A stretch of DNA of 64,000 nt from Aspidapion aeneum (GCA_963576565.1 OY755047.1:25055171-25119170), one strand, 5' to 3'; positions 1-12,512 are shown, counted from the stretch's first letter. Notes: generated by a model from the sequence alone, not told the origin. Numbers and translations are program-made.

Positions 1-321
1 CCAGTAAGTTAGAACTAGACAATGGACAAACAATATGTCCATGCAATAAGTATGTATACTTGGGTGTCACATTTGATAAGACAGGAACAGACTGTAAAGA
101 ACTGGAAAAAGGAATAGTAAAAGCAAAAAAAGGTTACTGGATGTCTTAACAGTATTTTATGGAGCAGAGAGATAAAAAAGAATGTAAAATTTTACATATA
201 TGAAACAATGGTGAAAAGCACGCTGTTGTATGGAATAGAGACTTGTCGCTTAACAGAAAAATACAAAACAAAAATGGAAAGTGTCGAAATGGATGCAATA
301 AGAAGATCAATGAGAATATCT
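1..321 (+). mobile_element. 3' fragment of an RTE-type LINE reverse transcriptase ORF
   Basis: Translating plus-strand frames with frameshifts gives the C-terminal part of a non-LTR retrotransposon protein: a segment like CPCNKYVYLGVTFDKTGTD, then ETMVKSTLLYGIETWRLTEK and a block ending AIRRSMRIS. These match the post-RT region of RTE-like LINEs with the YLG and YG.E.W boxes. It is broken by frameshifts near 145 and later, so it is a dead fragment. The 5' part lies outside the window. Confidence 0.75.
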
Positions 322-1180
322 ATATAAATATTTAATTTATAAACTAGCAAGATCCCTGTTCTTACCCCACGATTTCCAGTCGAGTTTGGAATTTTGTTTA
401 TGGTTTTCAGTAAAACGTGCATTATTGCACCTGAGCATTTAAAATTAAGAACAGAAACTAACCACGAAAATATTTAATTTATATAGAAAAACTAGCAAGA
501 TCCCTGTTCCTACGTCACTGCTTCGTGCATGAGAAAAATCCGCCTTCTCTTTTGTTTGCGAGGTTTAGTTCCGTACCAGTCTCCACTTGTCTCTCCATAA
601 CTTTATATGCGAATATATTTGGACATTATGGCTCGTAACTCAAAAGGATAACAAAAATTTGTGGAAATCGTAAATTTGCTACCACGATGTTTCGTTTAGT
701 ACGAATAATGGAACTTGATTAGTGATGAGAATAAGACAATTCGCCGCCGTCGCTCCCCCCAAATGTATATTAAACATTTTTTTCGAAAAATTTTACAGAT
801 TTGTAGCTTCTAAAATTGTCTTAGTTAATATCGAACTAATGGCGAATTATTTTGAGGAAAACTAGTGCAATTTTTTGTATGCTGAGCCACTGAAAAGTCC
901 ACTGATGCACTCAGTGCACATTTTTCGCCACGGGCTCTCCGAGCTCCTGTTGCACTAGTGCACTTTCGTATTCTATTGAAACTGCACTGGGACAATTTAT
1001 CGACAAAATAGAATAGTGTCATTGGACCACAAGTGGCACACTTACCTTTTCAAAAGAATTCCCCTTATAATTTGATGTGCTTTATTCAAATACGTTAGAG
1101 CATAAATATGGGGGCATACCCATGTATTCTCACACGCGATACTTGAAGCCAGGACTCCTATTTAATTCTTAATGTTCTTT
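322..1180. other. AT-rich DNA with one short direct repeat
   Basis: About 45 bp starting at 325 (AATATTTAATTTATA, then ACTAGCAAGATCCCTG) recurs at 466-511, with 4 extra bases in the second copy. Otherwise there are short stem-loops around 890-1000 (alternating TGCACT and AGTGCA words). No gene seen. Confidence 0.4.
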
Positions 1181-1760
1181 TTTCGGGTAGACAGGATTTC
1201 GTTTACTGCGCATGCGTTAGTTTTTATGGTTTTGGAACATACTTCGATACGTCATTTCATCATTTGACAATTTTCAAAAGTTTATGGTTATGTCTATTAT
1301 TTTTTTCTAAAAACTAGTTGATTGGGTGAAAATTTATCAAATTGTCGATTAACATTGTAGTTTTTCTAAAACTAATTGTGCAGATTTATTGTGGACATCA
1401 TGAAAAGTGTTTAATGGCATTTATAAGTCACTCTTAAGTTTGTTAACAAATTATGAACAAAAATACAAGTAGTTACCTATGGAATGGCACTCCTTTACTT
1501 ATTATTATTACAATTAGAATTATTTCCCATTTTTTACAGAAATAAAAACATAATTTTCCACGACAAACGCAAAACACCGCAGAATGTAAATAAGCAACAA
1601 AGATGGCCTCCAGCCACACGACAGCTATGTGTCTACATGACAAAAAACACGCATGCGCACTTGATTTTGCCATTGTTTCCAAAGTCAGCTATGAGGGCTT
1701 CACAATTTTTGATTCTTTGAACATGTATTTATGCTGTAACGTATTTGGCTTTACTCTTCC
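1181..1760. promoter_or_regulatory. Possible regulatory stretch with two NRF1-like palindromes
   Basis: TGCGCATGCG at 1207-1216 and CGCATGCGCA at 1650-1659 resemble the NRF1/erect-wing binding site, uncommon in this AT-rich setting. A minus-strand ORF at 1473-1682 has no recognisable domain and is probably chance. No coding exon is tied to these sites, so the regulatory reading is weak. Confidence 0.2.
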
Positions 1761-3052
1761 ACTCTAGTTTAACCAAGTTTTAGTCTCGAATCAAACCAAC
1801 TTAAATGCCCGCCGCCGTGAGTTCGATTCGATTGTCTAGGCACAGACATTTCCGAGTATACACGGCATGGGAAACTTTGAGAGTAGTAGGTAATTAGCGA
1901 GTCCAAACTTCTTAGAAGCCACCCCTATCCCATCTTTTATTTGCTAATTGAATCAGGCAGTGCCCCAAACTTGTCGCAAGAAGCTACTAAAGGGGCAGTA
2001 AGACAAACTTCGAGAATTATAGTGGCATGTAATGCATTATTGAGTTGTTATATAACTGCATCTTCATCTTAACCTGACCCAACAAAAGAAACAAAGCGAG
2101 CCAGAGTAGTTGGTGGCCTCTGAAAAGTTGAGAAATGTTACGGTCCTCTTTATTGGTCATACATGTTGTCGTTTCCTTTATTTATCTGTCTGTAGAGAGT
2201 CACCAGATTGATTGCTTGATGGATTGCGAGTTAAGGGTTTGTGAGTTACTGCTAGGGATTAAGTATTTTTTATTTAAGCTTCAATAATATTCAAAAGGTA
2301 GTCTCTAATATTTTATAGGCCATCTAAAGAAAAATAAAAAACGTTTATTGGGTTTTCGCTGTTCTTAGAAAACTTATTCTTTACAAATTGGAACATAGAA
2401 TAACAAAATCGAACGATAAAATGGGACACAATATCAGTGGAAGGAAATCGAAGGTTATCTATACGATTTATTTCCAGATTAATTTTGAAAATAATTTTGA
2501 ATCCAGTTAAGCCAATCAAGAATAATATTGTACGGTCTAAATTATAAAGAATAAAACGCAAACGTAGTTTGCGTGGAAGAGGGAAAACTAGGTTAAATAA
2601 ATAGGTACTTGAGATGGAAAGAAAAATATCAAGAACACTAAGGTTTGAAACTTAAAATACAGTCGTGAACGAATTTAGTTTAAATAAAAATGAGATCCCA
2701 ACTAATTCCTAGTAATTCAATTCCGATACATATGTCATCGAATTAAACAATTATTGCTGAGCAGTGATTTTTTAATTCCCAAACTACAAAAAAAACCTGG
2801 AAAATAAATACCTCAACAGCATATAGCTGGAAGTGAGTCCTTTGGTACGGTGGATAATTATGGAAAAAGTGGTAATGTTGCGTTTGTACCCTAAATGGAA
2901 TGCTATGTCTAATCAAGAAAAATGATCCAATCTCTACTTACCGCAGATTCTAGGTATACTCTGATTCAAGTAGTTCATACATTAAGAGTTCTTCGTTTAC
3001 CCTAAATGAGATGATGCAAAAAGCGTTAGAGGCAGCAAACCTTCTAGCTTAC
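1761..3052. other. AT-rich non-coding stretch
   Basis: No recognisable gene or TE. A 25-bp word near CAGATTCTAGG at 2932-2957 recurs at 3237-3262, flanking the candidate exon at 3053-3116. If the minus-strand gene starting at 4158 is real, this is intron. Confidence 0.3.
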
Positions 3053-3116
3053 TTCGTTCCAGATCATCTTCGTCAGATTGTACCATATGAGAATCAGACA
3101 AAGTTACCTTATCGTA
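3053..3116 (-). CDS. Candidate second exon of the unidentified minus-strand gene
   Basis: A T-rich tract followed by AG precedes TACGATAAGG at 3116, and GTAAGC follows at 3052. In phase 0 the 64 nt read YDKVTLSDSHMVQSDEDDLE then R plus one base, an acidic polar segment without stops. Phase agrees with the exon at 4078-4158. No domain is recognisable, and the rest of the gene would lie to the left of the window. Confidence 0.4.
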
Positions 3117-4077
3117 CTTACAATTATGTGAGAGTTTAAGAAAAAAGTGGATTTAGCAGACTTATTGAATCAAGTAACAGCTTAACAATCTGAAGAAAAT
3201 AAATTTTTGTTTCTCTAATCAGAAAAAAACAAATCAATCTCTGCTTACTGCAGATTCTAGGCTTAAAGAGTTTCCCATGTCATCCCAGTTTTTTAATAAT
3301 AAATAAGAGCCAGATAAAATTACCCCAACGTGCTTATAATATAATGGTTTGGGAAAAAAATAATTAAGTTTAGCAGATTGTGAAAACCAAGAAAAATAGC
3401 TTAAGAATCCAAAGAAAAACAATCGTTTTTATATACATAAGGGAGATAAAGGACTAATTGCAATATTTGTTCAATAAAAAATTATTGTGTTATGTTTTTT
3501 TTAAATTTTTAAATCATCCACGCTTTGTTTGTTTAATTTAAATTTCCCTCAATTTCTTTTCTTAACCTCAATAATTTATGGCACAATTTTGTGCATGCTC
3601 AACTAAATATTTCCTTCCGTTCTTGGATTAAATTAAAGGGTGAGGTGGCTCCTGGTTATAAATCGGCCCATTACCGTGAAAAATTCAGCAGTTTAAAAAA
3701 ATTTATAGCACGTAAGGTTCTATTACTTTACTTAATTAAATTTTGATTAATATTAAATATGGTTATTATTTTAATTTGTAAATTTTTTCACAGTTAAAAA
3801 ATGTGACATCGTAGAGGGTGTTTATCAGTAAATATTTAATGCTACTTTTATAGCCTGACCTTTAGTGGCTTTGAGTGAGTAGGTGACTCAATTGGAAACA
3901 TTTTTAAAGAAAACATATACGACAAACCATGCAAACAAACGAATATTAAAATCATAAAATATAATTTTTATAAATAGTCTTGTGGCCGTATTCGAAACAG
4001 CGTGCTAAAGTATCCAATTCACTGTAAAAAATAGCTTAGTTTCTATCTATTTAAATTAAGATAAAATATTAACTTAC

Positions 4078-4158
4078 CGAATCTTGATTTAAGTTATTAC
4101 TTTTATAAGATCCATTTTCTCCACTGGGGGGACCATTCAAAATGGTTTGCTGTGACAT
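4078..4158 (-). CDS. Candidate first coding exon of an unidentified minus-strand gene
   Basis: ATG at 4158 opens exactly 27 codons (MSQQTILNGPPSGENGSYKS then NNLNQDS) and ends at a strong donor, GTAAGT, at 4077. The sequence is polar and looks like a cytosolic N-terminus. It leaves in phase 0, which matches the next candidate exon at 3116. I do not recognise the protein. The GC content and codon-like composition stand out from the AT-rich flanks. It could instead be an internal exon, since AG directly precedes the ATG. Confidence 0.5.
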
Positions 4159-6439
4159 CTTTTCGCACTAGAACGATCTATCACTTTTTAATATTTAAGG
4201 TGCAGCTCAAACACGACTACTAGTGACTCTAGTCAGGTATGGCTACTTGGGATACCCCCGGATAAAAATGCTTCTTATATCCTCGTGTTTTACAATCTAT
4301 CGGTCTGCCCTTGCCACTTTTGACCGACAGAAAAACTGCTAAAATATTTCTTTTCGTATGACTACGTATGAAAATCAAGGATTTCACACGATTTGCATCC
4401 TCAGAAAATGTTAAATTTCGCCCGTGTGCAGAAACTTTTCCTCACATTTGAAAAAAAGTAGTATTCCGCACAGGTATGGAAAAATGTACGATAACGTTGA
4501 CTGTAACCATACTTTTCCGCACTTATGTCGCAAAAAATTTTTCCAGTTTCATTTGATTTGTGCAAAATTAAGGACCAATTTTTACAAAAATTAGTTAGTA
4601 TAGTTTAAAAGTTTTTGTAGGAAAAATAGCATAAACAACTGGATAGAAACTAACTTTCTTACACTCGCATGAAATTTGTCGCTTTCTTCTCTTGTTATAT
4701 AATATACTATTTTCTGGGGTCTTAGTAGCGGCAAAAGTAGATAAAATTGCACGTCTGCTAAAACAGGAAAAGAAACGAGGCATATATTTGAGGTATATAC
4801 CGATAATGGTACTACTTTTGGAAGCAAAATCTCTTAAAAAATTAAAATGCTCACTACATATATCTTGACTACCTACCTATATATATGTAAAGTCAGGGAC
4901 TTTTTAGTTGCCGCGCGACAAGACAAAACATTTCCCTATTGGAAATTAGAATGAGTTGTCAGATATCTTTCCTTATAACGAGGTGCCAGATGTCATTCCT
5001 TATATTAAATTTTGACAACAAATTTCTTAAGTTAAAGGTAAAATATCTGTCAGTACTAAATATATGTTTGGCCTGATATAATAATCAACTTAAATAACTC
5101 AAAAACGGCTAAACTTTTTTTCCATGGCCTATATTAACCCATAATAAAGGTAACACAAATATAAGCAACACCGGCGTATACAAGGGGGGGTACTAGGGGT
5201 AATTACCCCCTTCCCAAGATTGGTAAACGTAAGGATTTTTGCCTGCGGCGCATTAAAATTTATTTATTAATGACGAAATCGGACCACCCTTAGTGATATT
5301 TGTTTAAAATTAACTAAATGGCATAAATTTGTAAAGCAACACAGATAATATGTGCTCTTATTTAGCAACTATGTGTTGTTTGACTAAATTACCCCTCCCA
5401 AGATCAGGGCCTGGATACCCCACTGATAAGCAATGACCCTGCAATTATTTAAAAAACTGTATTTTCTCATATCTTTTAATTATACAATTTGGCAGGAAAA
5501 AATAACCTCGCAATTTAAGTCTCTTACTCTAGATACATATAGTTTAATTTGTTTTGGTACTCATATGTTGGCAGACTAAAAATTATGGAAAATGGCAAAG
5601 TAAATTTAAAAAAGGACGAAGTCCTTTTGAAAAACATTAAGAAACCACCAATAAGTTTTCAGATAGTTTTTTCTGGACCAGTCTCACCCGAACGGGGATC
5701 CAAGATAAATAACCGAGCTTCTTACTTTTAAAAGTGGCAAAAGAAACCGAAGAGCATATGAGGAAATTATTTTTATTATTGTAAGTACCTTTTATTTAGC
5801 AGTTTTTAAAGCTTGTTGAAGTTCTTTGCTTTCTAGACGAGTCTAGGCAGTCTTAAGAAGATTTTTAAAAAGTTTGTGACCATACGTACATTACCTAAAG
5901 TTGGCAAGCATTGCATTGCATTGCATTCCCAACTGTACTTAGAATTCAGAAATTCCTTGTTTTCCACTAATGAATTTGAAAACATTTGTTTTAAAAGAAA
6001 CTTTTGAATGAGTTTCGTGCTTAATTAGAAAGTTTTATTTCTGTAGTTTTTGACCTGGGGCCTATGCAAAAAAATTAAATTCTTGTAAAAGAATTAAAAT
6101 ACCTAATAAAAAAAGATTTTTCTTTGGTACAAACCAAATAACAATGATAAAAACAGTTAAAAATTAATTAATACTCAATACAAAGACGTACAATACAGAT
6201 ATCTTAATCTTCATTGTTATAATATAACAGATGTTTTCGTTTTTTGTCATAATTTAAAGTAAATCAAGATGCAAATGTGTTTAATAAAACAAAATCCAAA
6301 TTTTTCAAAAAATAATAAAACATAAAAAAAAGCGGATGTGAATACTATGTAGCAAAAGAGTAAAATAGATTTGATTAGCCAAAGTCTACAAACTGTGCAG
6401 GCTTTATAAGTTAACAAATCAGTCTAAAAATGGAATTAA
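4159..6439. other. Upstream and intergenic AT-rich DNA
   Basis: Holds the possible promoter of the exon at 4158, then low-complexity DNA. At 5170-5240 there is a TE-like stretch with G and C homopolymers (GGCGTATACAAGGGGGGG). A TGCAT-type short tandem lies near 5918. No gene supported. Confidence 0.3.
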
Positions 6440-7222
6440 ACATTTTTGGGCTATAATTTTTTACAACTTTCGAAGGAAATTATCTCAACAAGAATGCCTT
6501 CAGAGTTGATTTCTGTTTTCGTTATTGAAGCACCACATCAGTCGACAGTTTCTCGTTGGTATGGAGAATTCAAGCGTGGACGGATTAACCTTAGCGATGA
6601 TCCAAGGCCAGGTGCACCAAAAATGGCTGTCACCTAGGAAAACATCGATGCGCATGCTCTTCACAGAAGATCGACATGTGACATATCGCGAGATTGAAGC
6701 TTCATTAAGGATTTCAAAGACCTTTATTCAAAAAATCTTGCATGAGAAATTGGGAGTAAGAAAATTAGTTGCCCGCTGGATACCGCACCTGTCATCTGAA
6801 GAACAGAAAAGAAGCTAGGATCAATGGTGTAAGAAAACTATAGACCGCCTTGAGGCATGAAACTCGACAAACGTGTACAACATTGTTAGTGGTGATGAAT
6901 CGTTGATTTACTCATATTAACCCGAAAGTAAACGTCAGTCGTCTGTGAGGGTGTTCCAAGATGAGGAAAAGTCAACAAAAGTCATCCGTTCTCGAAGTGT
7001 ATCCAAGAAGATGGTCGCGATTCTCTGAAAAGCAGGTCATGTATAACGATTTCTATACTTTTCCGAAAATCAAAAATGGACTGCGTGGCCAAAGATTTGT
7101 CAACAGAGAAAGCAGTCGACGCCTTCAAGACAGTACTAACAAACGAGTGGAATTACAGCTTTGCCAACTAATTTAAGCGCATGCAAAAGTGCAGTAATTT
7201 TAGTGGAAAATAGTTCGAGAAA
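6440..7222 (+). pseudogene. Decayed mariner-family transposase
   Basis: Three frames of the plus strand carry mariner transposase blocks in order: HQSTVSRWYGEFKRGRI and DDPRPGAPK (N-terminal helix-turn-helix and linker), EDRHVTYREIEASLRISK and KLGVRKLVARWIPHLS, then VYNIVSGDESLIYSY (first catalytic Asp) and RSRSVSKKMVAIL. The next block is FPKIKNGLRGQRF and VDAFKT, which belongs near the C-terminus. About 100 residues holding the other catalytic Asp residues are missing. Frameshifts and stops (for example at 6637 and 6817) break the rest. It is a non-functional Tc1/mariner relic; the terminal repeats were not resolved. Confidence 0.85.
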
Positions 7223-8612
7223 CAATAGTCTTTAAAAGTTGTCTATTGTTTTATTTCAGCTGTATATGCAAAAGTTAAAAAAAAAGAACCATTGTGGTAG
7301 CGTACTGTAAATAAACTTTAGGCAAACCTATACGATATATACTATTTGAGGTATATTCCTACTATACTATATTACTTTACTATTTACAAATTTAAAGTTG
7401 CTTAAGAGAATAACCTTTACACCTTCAAAAAGTAGTTAATAAAATCACTCCCTGTATTTCAGCAATGATAAAAGTAAAAAAGCCATTTTAATCACGTAAT
7501 ATAAGGGCTGGTCTTTTTATCATAACAAAAGGGAGACAAAATATCACTAAATTTAAATTTGTGGATTAAGACCTCTTAATAGCAATTTAATAAGAAATTT
7601 ACGAAATAAAATAATGTATCAAAATGGGAAAAATTGTTTTACAAATAACAAATGAGTTGTATTTTAATAAAAGTGCAATTAATTTACGGTGTATATTAGG
7701 GGTGAATGGTAAATAAGGATAATGAACCACTTCCCCTAAGTACCGGTGACAGAAATAAAAAATATCTACCTTGTGTTGTTTTAGCTAAATCACTAAAATA
7801 CTGCACTGAAAAGCGTGAAAAAGTTTAAAAATTCAAAATATATCGGCGATTGGCGAAGAATCCGGATATAAAAAAAGATAGTTTTTCAGTGATGATTAGG
7901 TAATGTTCGAAAAGTATTTTATGTCTTTTAAGTTTAATCTAGTCTTAGCTCATTTTTTTAAGCTGGGATTAAACTAATTATAAATTATTATTATCATTGA
8001 ATAGTTTTTGCAAAAGTGTGAAACACACAAAAAAATTAAATCAAAATGACTTTTTTCTTAAAAATATGGAAAGATAAAAGCTACATTTATCTATTGAGAA
8101 ACTGTCTTTCCAGTTTTTGTTCACCAAATTTCACATTTGATAAATTGACTATAAATAAAGTACATACCTACGTGAGATAAATTTGGTACAAAAAATTAGG
8201 CAAAGCTTGCCATGAATCGAGTCGGATCGGTTAAATAAGATAGAAAAGATAAAAATGGTTTATTTTAAAAAAAAATTAACACCAAACCAAAAAATGTCTT
8301 CTTTTCTTTTAACTCAGTAAACTTACAATCCTATATTGCAAAAACTGTACTAACATTAATTCAGACTGAAAATATATCTTGTTTTTCTTATTCGGATTTT
8401 TAACAATATAACCAATCAATCACGTTTACAAAACAAAAATCAGCTACCAGCTAGTTTTTAGCTTTAAATCAAGTAGGCTGTGCACTCGTGCAAAACTGTC
8501 GACCGACAAAGAAAAACTGAAAAGCGATCTAAGCTAGCAGTCGGAAAATTCTACTTTCCTTTTATGTGATGGTTGTAGCTGGCCTGAGTGCCCATGGCAC
8601 GATCGATATATT
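7223..8612. other. AT-rich intergenic stretch
   Basis: Low-complexity AT-rich DNA with no gene, tRNA or recognisable TE. Some open frames are chance. Confidence 0.4.
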
Positions 8613-8729
8613 AGAAAGTTTAAGTTATACGACGTCTTTGTACGTAAACCTGTACGTTATTAGTTCTGCAATTCGGCGTTCTACGTTTTGCTTAAAATTT
8701 GAGTTTAAGTTGTTGTTTATACGTATCTA

Positions 8730-11573
8730 CTGGGTGGGCCAAAAAAACCGAACAATTTTTTTTAATTATAGCTCTTGAACTATACTATCGATTTTAATTT
8801 ATTAATTAAGTTTTAACTGAATATATTTATTTGTCCACCATCTCAAAATCCAAGATGGGCTATAAAATGTGTTGCGAACAAGTTTTGATTATTTTTTTAA
8901 ATCAGTAAAAAAGCTGCGTTGTTGCCACATATAACAAGGTACGAGTCAGCAAAATCTTATGCGTGGTTCTAAAAAAAATTAAATTTTTTTTCAACCATTG
9001 TTTTGAATATTATACGATTACCTTGCCAATCATGTCTGCATTTATTTTCTTATAAATCCATTACTACTTAACCGATTTTAATGTAATAAAAAACTTCCTG
9101 GTGAGAATTGATTGCTTTTTAAAAATCATGATCAAAATTTATCGCCATCTTAAACTGTAAGATAACAATAGAATCATCATCATATTTTCTAAAAATGTTT
9201 TAGTTTTTTTTTAATTTGTAGAAAAGCACTACTTTTTCCCCACACAACCACAAATTACTAAAATCGGTGTGGTGGTTCTCAAAAAAACTTTTTTGTTTCA
9301 GCCATTGTTTTACAGATTATACGATTACAATGCCAATCCTGCCTGCATTCATTTCCTGATAAACTCATTATTACTAAACCGATCTTAGTAAATAAAAAAA
9401 ATCATAGTGAGAATTGATTGTTCTTTAAAGAATAAAATCGAAATTTGCCGCCATCTTAAAAGTTAAGATGTCGGACAGAATCATACTTGACCCTTGACAG
9501 AGGCACGTTTATTCTTATTTTCCGAAAATATTTTTTTTTTTACTTATAGAAAAGCACTTTTTGTCCCGTTTAATAGGCAACAAAGTAATAGAATCGGTCG
9601 AGTGGTTCTCACAAAATCTGATTTTTTTTTACAACAAATTAAATATGGCACTGAAGAGCTGTTTTGGAGATTACGGAATCTTTTCCAAAAATATTTAAAT
9701 GGAGCTGTAGTATCAACTGAGTGGAAAACGTCATATATATCCACAATACACAAAAAAGGAAGGAAAGATATGTGTGACAATTATAGAGGTATATCTGTAA
9801 CTAGTACGCAAAATAATAAGAAATAAAGTGGAGAGCGAATATAAAGATATGGAGGCAGAAGAACAAGCCGGTTTCAGGGCGGGTAGATCGACTTCAGATC
9901 ATCTCTTTTGTATAACCCAAGTTATTGAAAAGAAAATGGCATACGGACAAGAGCTGCATCTGCTTCACGTAGATGTGCAGAAGGCATATGATAGTATACC
10001 ACTAAATCTATTTTGGAAAGCGTTGGAAAAGACAAACATAAGCTTACAACTAATTAAGGCCATCAAAGAGTTATACCGCAATAGTAAGGCAAAAGTTAAA
10101 ATAAAAGCAAAACTAACTAAAGGCTTTCAAGTAAATAAAGGTCTTAAACAAAGTTGCTGTATCTCGCCTACGCTCTTCAAGATATATTTGGAACAAGTCC
10201 TTAAAGTCTGGAAGAGAAAATGCCAAAACATGGGAATTCCGTTGGATGAAACCACCTTATATACTTTATGTTTCGCCGATGATCAGATAGTGGTGGCTCA
10301 GGATTATGACGACCTCGAATATATGACACGAAAACTAATGGAAGAGTACAATAAGTGGGGACTAGAGCTTAATATCAATAAGACAGAGTATATGTGTATT
10401 GGTGGAACGAAACAGGGTCTAATCTTAAATACTGGGCAGCGAATTCAGTCCTGTGATGAGCATAAATAATTAGATCTAAAAATTACAGCTGACGGAACAC
10501 TAGACAAAGCTATAAAAGATAGAAACGTACAAGGAAGAAAAGCAATAACTTTATTAAATGGAATAATTTGGGACCACAGTATATCAAAACATAACAAAAA
10601 GCTTATATATAACACCATTGTAAAAAGTATTATTACATACGGCTCAGAAGTATGGCCAATCAAAGATAGAATAGAAAAAATGCTTTCCGCTACGGAGATG
10701 GACTATTGGCGAAGAGCAGCAGGGAAATCAAAAAGAGAAAGAGTTACAAATCAAAGAATAAGAGAAATTAGGACAGTGGGTGAACGTACTTTAGCGGACG
10801 ATATAAGAACAAAACAACTGGTGTGGTACGGACATGTACAAAGAATGGATGATGGAAGACTACCTAAACAATTATTACAATGGAAATCAACTGGCCGAAG
10901 AAAACGAGGAAGGCCGAGAAAAAGCTGGAGAGAAGGAATAGACAGTGAAATAAGAATAAGAGGCCTAGATAATGAATTATGGGCAAACAGAAACGAGTGG
11001 AGATTGTGTATCGGAAGACGTAGAACGTTGTGAAACCGATAAATATATAGGATTGCATTGCCAATCCTGTTTGCATTCAGTTCTTTATAAATTCATTATT
11101 ACTGAACCGATTTTAGTGAATTAAAAAACACCGTGATGCAAACTGATTGAGAAATCAGTTCTCACCATGCTTTTTTAATTTCACTAAATTCGGTTTAGTA
11201 ATAACGAATTTATAGGGAAATGAATGCAGATAGGATTATTGGCAATGCAATCGTACAATCTGTAAAACAATGGTTGAACTACTGAACCGATTTTGCTAAT
11301 TCGTACCTTGTTATACGTGGCAAGAATGCAGCTTTTTCACTAATTAAAAAAAATATTGAAACATGAAACAAGAATAAATTAGCATCTTTGAAGGGTACAC
11401 TTTAATTTTGTACGCAATATTGGATTTTGAGATGGCGGACAAAAAATATATTTATTCAAAACTCAAATTAATTCTCTGCCAAGTGCAGTTGGTCCCACTA
11501 TAAAATCGACTGTATATTTCAAAAGTTATAATTATTATATAAAAAATTATCCGTTTTTTTTTGGCCCACCCGA
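8730..11573. mobile_element. Foldback TIR element with TA target duplication, carrying a LINE
   Basis: Ends are CTGGGTGGGCCAAAAAAACC at the left and, as reverse complement, CGGGTGGGCCAAAAAAAACG at the right, each flanked by TA (8728-8729, 11574-11575). This fits a Tc1/mariner-type non-autonomous element. Inner arms contain a repeated block (around 9000-9215, 9305-9540 and inverted at 11040-11290) with GATTATACGATTAC-like words. No transposase of its own is visible. A LINE lies at about 9637-11034 in the centre. Confidence 0.65.
9637..11034 (+). pseudogene. RTE-type LINE reverse transcriptase fragment
   Basis: Plus-strand blocks run in order: LNGAVVSTEWKTSYISTIHK and DNYRGISV (fingers), GFRAGRSTSDHLF, LLHVDVQKAYDSIP (palm Asp), GLKQSCCISPTLF (motif B; the usual Gly after GLRQ is Ser), LCFADDQIVV (catalytic FADD) and LNINKTEYM. 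After a stop at 10469 the C-terminal region continues with ITYGSEVWPI, QLVWYGHVQRMDDGRLP and a basic GRRKRGRPRKSW tail. It lacks the endonuclease and is broken by stops at 9823 and 10467, so it is dead. Databases often mislabel such proteins as craniofacial development protein 2-like. Confidence 0.85.
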
Positions 11574-11742
11574 TATAATTTCTCTACAGACAGCAATTAA
11601 TATGTATGTAATTGACACAGTGTTTTTTTGATGTTACACTTTTTTTTGTCTTTTGAAACACAGTAGGGATATATTTGTAGAAAATTATTTCTGCTGAACG
11701 CAAAACCGTCATCTAAGTCACACTAATCAACCATTCGTGATT

Positions 11743-11812
11743 GAGCCACAATAGACCCACTGGTGGTCGCAGTGGAAGGGCTGCAATGCCCACTCACATA
11801 TGAATCATCATC
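11743..11812. mobile_element. 70-bp insertion with 10-bp direct target duplication
   Basis: ATTCGTGATT occurs at 11733-11742 and again at 11813-11822, exactly bracketing 70 bp. The related element at 54416-55214 lacks these 70 bp at the equivalent position. The insert includes CCACTGGTGGTCGCAGTGG, a good hairpin. Confidence 0.5.
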
Positions 11813-11949
11813 ATTCGTGATTCTCTGTTAACGTTAACGCACCCGCAGACTACCGCAAAATAGAGTGCTTTTGGTCAGGTTTTCTGGCAGTCTGTTACTA
11901 TTACCATTATTCTGCGCAGGCGCAGCATAAAGGTAAGAAAAACACACGT

Positions 11950-12512
11950 TAAGTTAAGATTCGGAAAATACGTGATTTAGCGAATTTAAGGGAAGGGAAT
12001 TCTATAAGGCCAAAATGGTCAAACTTTGAATATGCATATTTCAAAATCTATACAGTTTATCGGCAAAAGCACCAAGGTACATTATCGTGGGGCCATAAAT
12101 ATGCGAAAAAACCTGAGTTAAAATTCGAGAAAACGTCTTTTAGCGAATTTTAGGGTAGGGAATAAGACCAAAATGGCCAAATTTTGAAAATTCATATTTC
12201 AAAAACTATACAGTTCATCGGCAAAAGCACCAAATTGCAGTATGGTGAAAAAAGTCACATACCAAAGTGGCCAAATTTTAAAAATCCATATTTTAAAACT
12301 AGAGAGTTTTCCACAAAAGCACCGAGTGGCAGTATGATGGGGTCATAGAGATGCGAAAAAACCACACACTGAGTTAAGAATCGAAGAAACGTCATTTAGC
12401 GAATTTTAGGGTAGGAAATCCCAAAAGACCAAAATGGCCAAACTTTGAAAATTCATATTTTAAAAACTATACAGTTTATCAACATAAGCAGCAGGTTGCA
12501 GTATGGTGTGGC
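11950..12512 (+). repeat. Degenerate tandem repeat, about 130-165 bp units
   Basis: About four units each carry TTTAGCGAATTT(TA)AGGG, ACCAAAATGGCCAAA, AAAAACTATACAGTTTATC and AAAAGCACCAA. Starts are near 11951, 12115, about 12247 (truncated) and 12370. No coding potential. Confidence 0.7.

Larger units (their letters stand above)
8613..11870. mobile_element. Older copy of the GATAGTTTAAGTTG-type TIR element, split by later TEs
   Basis: The left part (8613-8727) matches the left end of the intact element at 54416 (GTTTAAGTT, then GTACGTAA and CTACGTTTTG). After the insert at 8730-11573, homology resumes at 11577 (ACAGTGTTTTTTTGATGTTAC, then GTAACGTTAA and CCGCAGACT). The right TIR is degraded. 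It is a host for two younger layers of insertion. Confidence 0.6.

Noticed and set aside
9494..9640. N-terminal extension of the LINE ORF upstream of 9637
   Set aside because: The sequence matches the repeated arms of the surrounding TIR element, not LINE coding blocks.
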